From Microbacterium flavum (GTDB taxonomy: Bacteria > Actinomycetota > Actinomycetes > Actinomycetales > Microbacteriaceae): a DNA stretch of 64,000 nt. This document shows, one piece after another, positions 41,933-50,046 of the stretch. The notes under the pieces were generated by a model that had not been told where the DNA came from, did no database searches, and was given only the letters and a program-made list of their open reading frames with translations. The translations under genes and the position numbers were made by a program. Every line of letters begins with the position of its first letter. Positions within the stretch are counted from its first letter, which is position 1. Location of the stretch: NCBI RefSeq assembly GCF_018717645.1, contig NZ_JAFLHG010000004.1:62001-126000 (forward strand). The letters are read 5' to 3'.

Positions 41933-43664
41933 TCAGCCGCCGGCGGTGACCACGGCTGCGGGAATCGTGGCTTCGAGGACGACGTCGACGCCGTCCTGGT
42001 AGAGCAGAGTGGACCCGGCGAAGGGGCGCGTCGCGACGACGGGGCGGGGAAGACGGCCCGGCGAAGCCACCCGGACGAACACCTCGTCGCCTGACTCCGA
42101 GACGTCGATCCGCGCTTCGTGCGCGCCGGAGTGCTTCACGGCGTTGACAAGCGCCTCGTTGACCACCTCGGTGATCACCGAGCACTCTCCCGATCCCTGG
42201 ATGACCTCGACGGCGGCGTCCGCGATCCGGGTCTCGATACTCAGGACGGGGCGCCAGCCGGCGAGCATACGGGTGAACGCGTCCATCCGCTCTCCCCGCA
42301 CCTCGCGCGACGTGTCCGCCCTGGCGCCGGATGTCGGCACGAAGACGTCCCGCACCTCGTCCAGCGCCGCATCGGTCTGCACGCGGAACCGCTCCGTCTG
42401 CTCCGGCGTCGGGGGCTCCTCGTCGGCGAGGGCGGCGAAGATCACGCATCGCCCCTGGACGCGACCGTGCAGGATCGAGCCCGCCCGGCGCAGCGCGCCG
42501 CGCAGCCGATCCGACTCCGCGGCGAAGGCGGCGGTCGCGCGCGAGTTCCCGGGTGGAGTTCTCCTCCTGCATGCGGGCGCGCGACACCGCGTCGATCGCG
42601 ACCGCGAGCACGACCGCGATCGCGGGGAGGGCGAAGAGCGGTACGAGCAGCGCCGCACCGGCTCCGGGGAGGAGGAGTCGCGCGACGCCGGAGGCGACGA
42701 CCCCGGCCAGGAGCCAGACGATGAGGAACAGCGCCGCGGAGGAGCCGCCCGATCGAGTGAATCGCCTCCCCAGGCGCAACGCGGCGCCCGCGACGAGGTC
42801 GATGCCGACGACGGCGACGATCGCGAGCGCCACGACGCCGAGGCTCGGAGCGGCCGTGAGGATGAACGGGGTGCACAACAGCGCGTAGAGCAGTCCGACC
42901 CACAGAAGAGGGGGCGGCGCGAGCCGACCGCGGCGGTCCTCCGAGATCGGCGCGTGGCGCGCCGTCCAGGTGTCGGGCAGGCGATCCGGTTCCGCCGCGA
43001 GTTCTTCGAATCGGTGGCTCGCGCGTCGCACCAGCTCGGAGTAGTCGCGGACCGCGTCGAAATCCACCGGGCGCGCCAGCATCGTCTCGCGCGACGCGCG
43101 CAGCTCGTCGACGGCGAGGCCCAGAAGCGCCTGCACATCGACCGTGCGCTCACCGATCCGCGCCGAGGCACCGTCCAGCCGACCGAGTGCGTCGGCGAGG
43201 CGGGCGGTGGCAGCGCGACGACGGCGGCGGGAGGCCGTGATGATCGCCACCGCCGAGAAGAGCGTGAACGCCACGAGGAGGTTCGTGAGGACGCGCGACA
43301 CGGCCGGTTCGCCGGAGCGCTGCCCGTAGAGCGCGTCGAGCATCGCTTCGTTCAGTGCCGGACGCACCGCGGCGACCACGACGAGCGTCGCCGTGACGAG
43401 GACGCCGCGGCTGCGCGGGCGCGTCAGGTTTCGTTCCGCCAGGGCCGCGAAGCCCACGACGACGGCGAGGAGGCACCACACGAGGATGGATGCCACCACC
43501 GCATGGCGGTAGGCGCCTCCACCGCCGACGAGCGGCACGAGGACGAAACCGGCGACGACGAAGGAGAGCGCCCCGCTCCACCTCGTGAAGAACCTTCCGC
43601 CGGTCGCGGCGCTCCAGTACGTGGCCGCCACCGCTGCGGGGTTCAGCGCATCTCGGTACGTCAT
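41933..43664 (-). pseudogene. Multi-pass sensor histidine kinase, interrupted by a frameshift
   Basis: Two frames join into one protein of about 577 residues. Frame 1, from ATG 43664 (GGGAG six bases upstream), encodes four membrane helices, a soluble segment (DVQALLGLAVDELRASRETM), and another four helices ending ARMQEENSTRELAR. At 42536-42543, an eight-base run of alternating C and G, the frame shifts. Frame 2 continues ATAAFAAESDRLRGALRRAG, SILHGRVQGRC (a HisKA_3-like H-box) and an HATPase (VVNEALVNAVKHSGAHEARI) to the stop at 41933. It resembles NarL/DesK-type kinases. Two missing bases (or one extra) would explain it; sequencing error is possible. No response regulator is adjacent. Confidence 0.72.
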
Positions 43665-44041
43665 CACCCGCTCCCAGTTGATCCTCAATGTAGCGGACCG
43701 GGTCGAAGGATAGGAGAGAGGCGAGGGGGCCGAGATCGACTCGACCCCCTCGGGGTGACTGCACGCGGGGGGTCGGCAGCCACCGGCCGATCGCGTTGGG
43801 GACACGACCGGGGGTCATCGACGATCAGAGGTGCGGGTTCCGATCGACCGTCGCGCCGGGGGGCGTCGCGACGCCTCGAACACTACCCGGTCGTCCGCCC
43901 GCCGCGCCAACGCGACGCGCCGGGCAGCGGGTTGGGCCGCGGTGCGCGGATATATGCGGCGCGGGCCATAGAGACGCGCGCGAGAGAGGGGTCTGGACGC
44001 GCCAGGGCCACCCGCCCGGCGAGGTGTGACACACTCGATCG
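43665..44041. other. Gene-free divergent intergenic region
   Basis: About 375 bases between two divergent genes without a credible coding frame. Near the left end a TACATT at ~43688-43693 (minus strand) may be the kinase gene's -10. CACACT at 44030-44035 lies six bases before the next ATG. I see no RNA gene or repeat in the rest. Confidence 0.45.
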
Positions 44042-44758
44042 ATGGCGCGTCCCGCTCCCCGCCGCCGGCCCCGTCGCCGGGCTCACCCCCGGCCTCGCGC
44101 GACGGCGCCGCGTCGGCGTCCCGGACCGGCGCGCAAGGCCACCCGCACGGCCACGCCGAACGCCCGGCGCCGCGCCAGGGATCGGCGGCGGCGCACCGTG
44201 TGGTCGACCGTGGTGGTCGGCATCCTCCCCGTCCTCGCGGTCGCGCTCGTCCTCGCCGCGGGCGCGGTCGCGCTCTCCCCACCTCGAGACCTTCTCCCAC
44301 CGCCGAGCCCACGCGCCGTCTCCCCGTACGACCCGGAGCAGCGGGAGAACGCGGTGTCGATCATGAGCGCCGGGAGTGATCTGGGGCTCTCCGTACGCGA
44401 CCAGGCCATCGCCGTCATGACGGCGATGGGCGAGTCGTCGCTCCGCAACATCGACTACGGCGATGCGCAGACCAGCGGGGTGACCAACCCCGACGGCACT
44501 CCGACCACCTCGATCGGACTCTTCCAGCAGCAGGATGCCTGGGGGTCGCGCGATGAGCGCCTCGACCCGGCCACCGCCTCCCTCCTGTTCTACCGGGCCA
44601 TGGTCGACCGCGTCCCCGACCGCGACTCGCTCGCACCGACGCTCGTCGCACACCGCGCGCAGATCAACCGGGACCCCGACCACTACGCGCGGTACTGGCC
44701 GGCGGCGGTCGCCCTCGTCGAGGAGCTGTCGGGGCGGGCGAGTGGGCTCGCGCGGTAG
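44042..44758 (+). CDS. Membrane-anchored lysozyme/transglycosylase-like protein
   Basis: A 238-residue protein. A ~52-residue extremely Arg/Pro-rich N-terminus precedes one membrane helix (VVVGILPVLAVALVLAAGAVAL) and an external domain (~95-235). That domain has MTAMGESSLRNIDYGDAQTSG and TTSIGLFQQQDAWGSRDERLDP, a pattern known from lysozyme-like domains of actinobacterial cell-wall hydrolases, with Glu of GESSL as the likely acid. Target peptidoglycan or another beta-linked glycan. It is immediately upstream of the GH6 gene on the same strand. Confidence 0.7.
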   Translation: MARPAPRRRPRRRAHPRPRATAPRRRPGPARKATRTATPNARRRARDRRRRTVWSTVVVGILPVLAVALVLAAGAVALSPPRDLLPPPSPRAVSPYDPEQRENAVSIMSAGSDLGLSVRDQAIAVMTAMGESSLRNIDYGDAQTSGVTNPDGTPTTSIGLFQQQDAWGSRDERLDPATASLLFYRAMVDRVPDRDSLAPTLVAHRAQINRDPDHYARYWPAAVALVEELSGRASGLAR

Positions 44759-44804
44759 CGGTGGCGCCCTGAGTGGGCGGGGCGTGCCGGTCCGTCGACC
44801 GGGC

Positions 44805-44810
44805 TAGAGT
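44805..44810 (+). promoter_or_regulatory. -10 box TAGAGT, leaderless start of the GH6 gene
   Basis: TAGAGT six bases before GTG 44817. Confidence 0.55.
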
Positions 44811-44816
44811 CGCTCC

Positions 44817-45830
44817 GTGAGCACCCCCCGTGCCGACGAGCGCCGTCGCCCCCGCCGCGCGGGCTGGATCGTCGCCGCGCTCGCCGGCGCCACCGCGATC
44901 GCCGTCGGGATCGCCGCGCTCGTCGGAGGCCTGCCCGCACTCTTCGGCGGCGCCGGCGCCCACACCCCCGCTCCGGGGACGCGCTTCGCCGTTCTCGCCG
45001 AGTCCTCCGCCGCCGAGGCATCCACCACCGACAGCGGCGCAGCGCGGGACGCCGCGACCTACCTCGCCGCCGAGCCGACCGCGTACTGGTTCACCCCCGA
45101 GCGCGACCCGATCGGGGCAGCCGGCGGGCGCCTCCGGCTCCTCGCCGGCGAGGCGCGTGCCCAGCAGGCGGTGCTCGCCCTGGTGATCTACGGCCTTCCC
45201 GGGCGCGACTGCGGCAACCACTCCGCGGGGGGCCTGTCCGCGGCCGACTACCCCGTCTGGATCGAGGAGATCGGAGCGGCTCTGCGCGCGGAATCCGACG
45301 TCCCGGCGGTGATCGTCCTCGAGCCCGACAGCCTCGCGCTCGCGGAGGAGTGCGGAAACCTGACCGAGCGGGTCGCCGAGCTCCGCCCCGCGATCGCCGC
45401 ACTCCAACGACCGGGCTCGTGGATCTACCTCGACGGCGGCCACTCGAACTGGCATCCCGCTGCGGAGCAGGCACGCCTGCTCCGTGCCGTCGGCGGAGAC
45501 GGTGTGCGCGGGTTCAGTCTCAACGTGTCGAACTTCAATGCGACGGATGCCGAGATCGCCTATGCCCACGCCGTCGCCGCCGACCTCGGCGGAGACGCCC
45601 ACGCCCTCATCGACACGTCCCGCAACGGAGCGGGCTCGAACGGCCAGTGGTGCAATCCGCCCGGCCGGCTCGTCGGCGACCTGGCCGGCGCGCTCGGCGA
45701 CGACGTCGTCGACACCAACGTGTGGATCAAGCCTCCCGGCGAAAGCGACGGCCCCTGCAACGGCGGCCCCGCCGCAGGCCGCTGGTGGCCTGCGGCGGCA
45801 GAGGAACTCACCCGTGTGGCGCGTCGGTAG
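44817..45830 (+). CDS. Membrane-anchored glycoside hydrolase family 6 (beta-1,4-glucanase type)
   Basis: A 337-residue protein. A basic N-terminus and membrane helix (~17-40) are followed by a GH6 domain: YGLPGRDCGNHSAGG (Asp131), VIVLEPDSLALAEECG (general-acid Asp171), YLDGGHSNWHP and WIKPPGESDGPCNGGPAAGRWW. GH6 enzymes cleave cellulose and related beta-1,4-glucans with inversion. There is no cellulose-binding module, and anchoring suggests work on a self-made polymer, as CslZ does beside CslA in Streptomyces. The GT2 synthase 1 kb away supports this reading, which remains inference. Confidence 0.88.
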   Translation: MSTPRADERRRPRRAGWIVAALAGATAIAVGIAALVGGLPALFGGAGAHTPAPGTRFAVLAESSAAEASTTDSGAARDAATYLAAEPTAYWFTPERDPIGAAGGRLRLLAGEARAQQAVLALVIYGLPGRDCGNHSAGGLSAADYPVWIEEIGAALRAESDVPAVIVLEPDSLALAEECGNLTERVAELRPAIAALQRPGSWIYLDGGHSNWHPAAEQARLLRAVGGDGVRGFSLNVSNFNATDAEIAYAHAVAADLGGDAHALIDTSRNGAGSNGQWCNPPGRLVGDLAGALGDDVVDTNVWIKPPGESDGPCNGGPAAGRWWPAAAEELTRVARR

Positions 45831-45860
45831 CATGGCGAGTACTGACCGAGAAGGGGACGC

Positions 45861-46766
45861 ATGATGCAGCGCGAGACCAACGACACGGCGGTCGTTGTCG
45901 AGGACGACCCGGATGTCCGCCACATGCTCGCCGATGTGCTGGAAGCGGCCGGGTTCTCGGTGATCTCGGTCGGAAACGGTCTCGACGGCGTCCGCGCGGT
46001 CGAGACGTATCAGCCCGTCGTCACGACACTCGACGTCAACCTCCCCGGCATCGACGGGTTCGAGGCGGCTCGCCGCATCCGCGCCCGCAGCGACACCTAC
46101 ATCGTCATGCTCACCGGTCAGACCGAGGAGACCGATGTCGTGATGGGGCTCGCCGCCGGCGCCGACGACTTCCTCTCCAAGCCGTTCCGGCCCCGCGAGC
46201 TGCGCGCCCGCATCGAGGCGATGATGAGGCGCCCGCGCACCGGTGCACCGACGCCTACGCCCCCCCGGCAGGAGGCCGTGGGCCCTTCCTTCCCCACACG
46301 CACCGTCTCCCCCGAGGTGGCTTCGGTGAACGCGCTGGCCGCCGCCGCGTCGCAGATGATGTCGGCGACCGCGACATCCGGCGATCCGGACGAACTCGTC
46401 GTGATCGACGCGCCGCTGCGCGGGTCGGCCCATCCGGAGTCGTGGCTGACGCATCGGGATCTGCAACTCGAGCCCGAGACCCGCATCGCCCGGATCGGCA
46501 CCCGCGAACTCGAGCTCACCCGCACCGAGTTCGACCTGCTCGCCGCGCTCCTCGAATCGAAGCGACGCGTGCGCAGCAAGGCGGATCTCGCCCTGGTCCT
46601 GCGGGGCGAGTCCTACGTCACGACGTACTTCGTCGGAGAGGCCGACAAGCGCGCCATCGAAGCACACATGACCAACCTGCGCCGCAAGCTCGGCGACGAC
46701 CCCACCAACCCACGGTTCATCGAAACGGTCCGCGGCGTGGGCTATCGCCTGACCTCCGAGCTCTGA
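45861..46766 (+). CDS. OmpR-family response regulator (paralogue 1)
   Basis: A 301-residue regulator. The receiver domain (~10-125) has acidic pocket VEDDPD, phosphoacceptor Asp58 in TTLDVNLPGIDGFE, and Lys in LSKPFRPRELRAR. A long ~90-residue linker follows. The winged helix (~210-300) shows LELTRTEFDLLAALLESK, HMTNLRRKLGD and FIETVRGVGYRL. It is strikingly similar to the regulator at 52031. The start is ATG 45861 (a second ATG follows); AAGGGG precedes it. It is convergent with the GT2 gene. It likely acts with the kinase at 48408, the only intact one in the window. Confidence 0.93.
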   Translation: MMQRETNDTAVVVEDDPDVRHMLADVLEAAGFSVISVGNGLDGVRAVETYQPVVTTLDVNLPGIDGFEAARRIRARSDTYIVMLTGQTEETDVVMGLAAGADDFLSKPFRPRELRARIEAMMRRPRTGAPTPTPPRQEAVGPSFPTRTVSPEVASVNALAAAASQMMSATATSGDPDELVVIDAPLRGSAHPESWLTHRDLQLEPETRIARIGTRELELTRTEFDLLAALLESKRRVRSKADLALVLRGESYVTTYFVGEADKRAIEAHMTNLRRKLGDDPTNPRFIETVRGVGYRLTSEL

Positions 46767-46807
46767 CGTCTTCCGCTCCCCCGGAGCCAACGGGACCCAC
46801 GAGAATA

Positions 46808-46847
46808 CGCGGATGTCTCGAGTCCCCCCGAACTCGAGACATCCGCG
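46808..46847. terminator. Bidirectional terminator between regulator and GT2 genes
   Basis: Perfect 16-bp stem cgcggatgtctcgagt / actcgagacatccgcg (46808-46823 / 46832-46847) with an eight-base C-rich loop, between two convergent genes. Confidence 0.85.
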
Positions 46848-46878
46848 GGTCTGACGCTCCCCCAGCGGGCGTCAGACC
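46848..46878 (-). terminator. Second hairpin overlapping the GT2 stop
   Basis: 10-bp perfect stem ggtctgacgc / gcgtcagacc (46848-46857 / 46869-46878), directly abutting the previous hairpin and containing the GT2 stop codon. Confidence 0.65.
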
Positions 46879-48311
46879 TTGAAGCCGTGCTGGCGGCGCA
46901 CGAGCTTCAAGAACATGGACAGCGTCTGCAGGACGGTGATCACACCGACGACAGGCCACCCGATCCACAGGATCGTCGACTGCACCATGACGGGCAGCAT
47001 CCACCACATGGCCGCGATCGCGACAGCCACGGCGACGACGACGATCAGCGGCACCCAGTGGCCCTGGCCACCGCCGCGCTCGGCCTTCGCCTGCAGCGCC
47101 CAGTTGTCGACCTTCTTGCGGGAGAGGAACCGCGTCCACGACCGCAGGAAGTGGCTGATCCGCACCCACATGTAGATCTCGGCGGGGAACAGCAGCACGG
47201 CGAAGAGGACATCGCGCGCGTCGCGCTCCTTCATCGTCATCGCGATGCGCAGGTTCAGCGCCATCGCCACCACCGGGGGCAGCAGCCACCACGGCGAGAA
47301 GACGAACGCGCCGATCGACAGCGACCCGGCCAGCAGGGTCAGGAAGGCGATGCGCACGAAGAAGTTGACGAGCATCGACAGATTCTCGAGCCACCGCAGC
47401 CGCAGGTTCGGGTGGAACGGCTGTCCCTTCGTGTCGCCCCGCTGGCCGGGCCACATCAGTTCGATCGCACCGTAGGTCCACTTGACCTGCTGTGCGTCGA
47501 GACCCCGCAGCGTCGTCATGCCACCCACGTGGCCGCGAGCGAGCGGGTTGATCTTGGTGAGGTAGCCGGCGCTCTTGATCTGCAGCGACAGGAGGGAGTC
47601 CTCGACTTCGCTGTCCTTGACCCAGGGCGTGGACTGGTGGTTGTCGCGCATGACCTCGCGGAGGGCCTTCGTGGAGAAGATGGAGAGCTGCCCGCCGAGG
47701 ACGGCCATGTTGCGTCCGCGCAGGAGGTTCTGCATGTTGAAGGCCGCGAACTGGGACCGCTGGCCCGCGATGAGGAATTTGGCGACCGTGCCGCGGATGG
47801 GCTTGTCGTCGATCGTGTAGACCGCCGAGATCCCGCCGATGCGGGTGTCGGAGACCGCCTCGGACTCGAGGTACTCGACGGCGCGGGCGTCGGCGACCGT
47901 GTCGCCGTCCACACCCAGGAGGTACTCGTAGCCCTCGACGAGCGAGTACCCGTAGTTGAGCGCGCCGACCTTCTTGTCCGGGTTCTTCCCGATGTCGTGG
48001 ACGAACACCTCGGTGAACTGCGGGCCGAGGTCCGACTCCAGTTCGTGCGCCCCCGCGAAGCGGGACGCGATCTTGACGGTGGCATCCGTCGTGTTGTTCA
48101 CGACGACGTGGATGACATCGGGCACCCGCGTCTGTCCGAGGAGGCCCTCGATGACCGCGGCGATCGACTCCTCCTCGTTGTAGGCGGGGATCACGCATCC
48201 GATCGTGGAGCGCTGCGTCGACGACACGTCCAGCACGGACGCGAAGTCCTCGGGGAAGTGGTGCTCCGAGGCGAGGACGAGCTCGGCGGAAGCGTTGTGC
48301 GTGTCGGTCAT
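46872..48311 (-). CDS. Processive family 2 glycosyltransferase (cellulose/hyaluronan synthase-like)
   Basis: A 479-residue membrane synthase. The GT-A domain (~35-290) shows GCVIPAYNEEESIAAVIEGL, the D-x-D motif GVDGDT (Asp135/Asp137), the acceptor-site EDSL (~237-240) and QQVKW (274-278), a Q(Q/R)xxW-type motif of processive beta-glycan synthases. At least four membrane helices follow (~310-370, 410-470). No PilZ domain is present, so c-di-GMP is not expected to bind it directly. With GH6, kinase and regulators around it, it is the core of a putative polysaccharide system. Start ATG 48311 has a -10-like CACAGT seven bases upstream. Confidence 0.87.
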   Translation of the reverse strand: MTDTHNASAELVLASEHHFPEDFASVLDVSSTQRSTIGCVIPAYNEEESIAAVIEGLLGQTRVPDVIHVVVNNTTDATVKIASRFAGAHELESDLGPQFTEVFVHDIGKNPDKKVGALNYGYSLVEGYEYLLGVDGDTVADARAVEYLESEAVSDTRIGGISAVYTIDDKPIRGTVAKFLIAGQRSQFAAFNMQNLLRGRNMAVLGGQLSIFSTKALREVMRDNHQSTPWVKDSEVEDSLLSLQIKSAGYLTKINPLARGHVGGMTTLRGLDAQQVKWTYGAIELMWPGQRGDTKGQPFHPNLRLRWLENLSMLVNFFVRIAFLTLLAGSLSIGAFVFSPWWLLPPVVAMALNLRIAMTMKERDARDVLFAVLLFPAEIYMWVRISHFLRSWTRFLSRKKVDNWALQAKAERGGGQGHWVPLIVVVAVAVAIAAMWWMLPVMVQSTILWIGWPVVGVITVLQTLSMFLKLVRRQHGFKV

Positions 48312-48333
48312 GGATGCAACTGTGCCCGCCCGT

Positions 48334-48384
48334 CCGCAAGGAACCCTCCGGTGCGACGCGAGCGAACCGCAAGGTTTCCGCAAG
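48334..48384. promoter_or_regulatory. Phased CCGCAAG direct repeats between the GT2 and kinase genes
   Basis: CCGCAAG occurs at 48334, 48367 and 48378, that is with 33- and 11-base steps, all on one face of the helix. The last two copies cover the -35 region of the kinase promoter and all lie just upstream of the GT2 start. Spaced direct repeats like this are typical OmpR-family binding sites; the binding protein is inferred. Confidence 0.5.
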
Positions 48385-48395
48385 ATCTCCCCCGG

Positions 48396-48401
48396 TAGGC
48401 T
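48396..48401 (+). promoter_or_regulatory. -10 box TAGGCT, leaderless start of the kinase gene
   Basis: TAGGCT six bases before ATG 48408. Confidence 0.55.
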
Positions 48402-48407
48402 CAGATC

Positions 48408-50045
48408 ATGGCCATGACGGACACGATTCCCACGAGTCGCGTCACTCCGAGGCCGAGCGCGCGGACGCGCTCGGTGTGGCTGTGGCAGCTCTCCCTCGGG
48501 GCGGTCGTGATCGTCCTCACCCTCGCGATCGTGCTCCTCTCGCCCGCGATGCTCGTGCGCACGACGATGGCCGCCGGCATCGCCCTCGTCCTGACGCTGA
48601 CGATCGCGACCCTGATCCTCCCGTGGGAACGCGCCTCCCGCCCTGCCATCTCCCTCATCCCGCTGGCCGACATCGTCGCCATCGGCCTCCTCGCCTACGG
48701 CGGCGAGCTGTTCTTCGGATTCCTGTGGGTGTTCCCGCTCGCCTGGATCGCGACGCACTACAGCCCTCTCTGGGTGGTCGGGTCCCTCGGCCTGGTCGCC
48801 GCGATGATCCTCGCGGATGCACTCACCCAGCCTCCGAGCGCCTTCTCATCGCTGCGCTTCCTCGTCGTCCTTCTGTCGATGACGTTCCTCGCCATCACCA
48901 TCACCGCTTCCGCCGGACGGACCCGCGCGTTCACCCGCCTCGTCCGGCGTCAGAGCGCACGCCTCGAGTCGACCCTCGAGCGCGTGCGGTCCCAGGAACG
49001 GCGCGTCATCCAGATGCTCAACGGTCTCGACGCGGCCATCGCCCGGGTCGATCGGGAGGGGCGGCTGCTCGGTGTCAACGACGCCTATGTCGCGCTGTAC
49101 GGCATCGACCCCCGCGATGCCTCCCGCCCCCCGACGTCGGTCGAGTACGACGAACGCGGCGGCACTGCGCTCGCGGCGACGGAGCGCCCAGCCGCTCGCG
49201 CGGCGCGAGGCGAGATCTTCTCCGGTGAGCGGCTGTGGCTCTTCGACGCCGACGGTCGCTGGCACATCGTCTCGGCATCCACCCGCTCCCTCGTGAGCGG
49301 ACCCGCCGAGCCCGAGACGACCCTGCTCGTGATCAGCGATGTCACCGAGGCCGTCGAGGCGGAGAACGCGCGCCGCACCCTTGCGACGACCGTCACGCAC
49401 GAACTCGCGAACCCGTTGACGGCGATCGTCGGGTACACGGACCTGCTGCTGGAGAGCGACCTGCCTCCTGCTGCGCACGAACGGCTCGAGCTCATCGAGG
49501 CGGCCGGCTCCCGGATGGAGCGGCTGATCGCGGAGGTCCTGCGCGCAGGAGGGCGCTCTGCGGCGAGCGACCCGCGGCGCCGGGTCGACGCACGCACGCT
49601 TCTGGAGGCGACGGTGGAATCCTTCCTGCCCGCCGCGAGCGCCGGAGATGTCCTCCTCACGCTCCTGCCGGGACCCCCCGTGCCGATCACGGCGGATGCC
49701 TTCCGACTGCGCCAAGTGCTCGACAACGTCGTGAGCAACGCGGTGAAGTACACCCCGCGCGCGGGCTCGGTGACCGTCACCGCCGACCGCGACGGGACGG
49801 ACGCGGTGATCACGGTCACCGACACCGGCATCGGGATCAGCGCGAGAGATCTCCCCCTCGTCTTCGAGGACTACTTCCGTGCCGAGACGGCGCGGGATTC
49901 GGGCATTCCCGGAACCGGCCTCGGCATGGGCATCTCGCGCGCGATCGTCGAAGAGCACGCCGGATCCCTGACGATCCGCAGCAGACCTGGTGCGGGGACG
50001 ACGATCAGCCTCCGCCTGCCCCTGTCAGCCTCCGAGGAGGTCTAG
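48408..50045 (+). CDS. Multi-pass membrane sensor histidine kinase with PAS domain
   Basis: A 545-residue kinase. Five or six membrane helices (~22-170) lead to a coiled linker (RQSARLESTLERVRSQERRV), a PAS domain (~200-310, LNGLDAAIARVDREGRLLGV), HisKA with His331 in TVTHELANPLTAIVGYTDLL, and HATPase (LDNVVSNAVKYTPRAGSV, DTGIGISARDLPLVFEDYF, GTGLGMGIS). Cognate regulators are probably the OmpR paralogues at 45861 and 52031. The next gene starts one base after its stop, so the two are cotranscribed. The signal sensed is unknown. Confidence 0.92.
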   Translation: MAMTDTIPTSRVTPRPSARTRSVWLWQLSLGAVVIVLTLAIVLLSPAMLVRTTMAAGIALVLTLTIATLILPWERASRPAISLIPLADIVAIGLLAYGGELFFGFLWVFPLAWIATHYSPLWVVGSLGLVAAMILADALTQPPSAFSSLRFLVVLLSMTFLAITITASAGRTRAFTRLVRRQSARLESTLERVRSQERRVIQMLNGLDAAIARVDREGRLLGVNDAYVALYGIDPRDASRPPTSVEYDERGGTALAATERPAARAARGEIFSGERLWLFDADGRWHIVSASTRSLVSGPAEPETTLLVISDVTEAVEAENARRTLATTVTHELANPLTAIVGYTDLLLESDLPPAAHERLELIEAAGSRMERLIAEVLRAGGRSAASDPRRRVDARTLLEATVESFLPAASAGDVLLTLLPGPPVPITADAFRLRQVLDNVVSNAVKYTPRAGSVTVTADRDGTDAVITVTDTGIGISARDLPLVFEDYFRAETARDSGIPGTGLGMGISRAIVEEHAGSLTIRSRPGAGTTISLRLPLSASEEV

Positions 50046-50046
50046 C

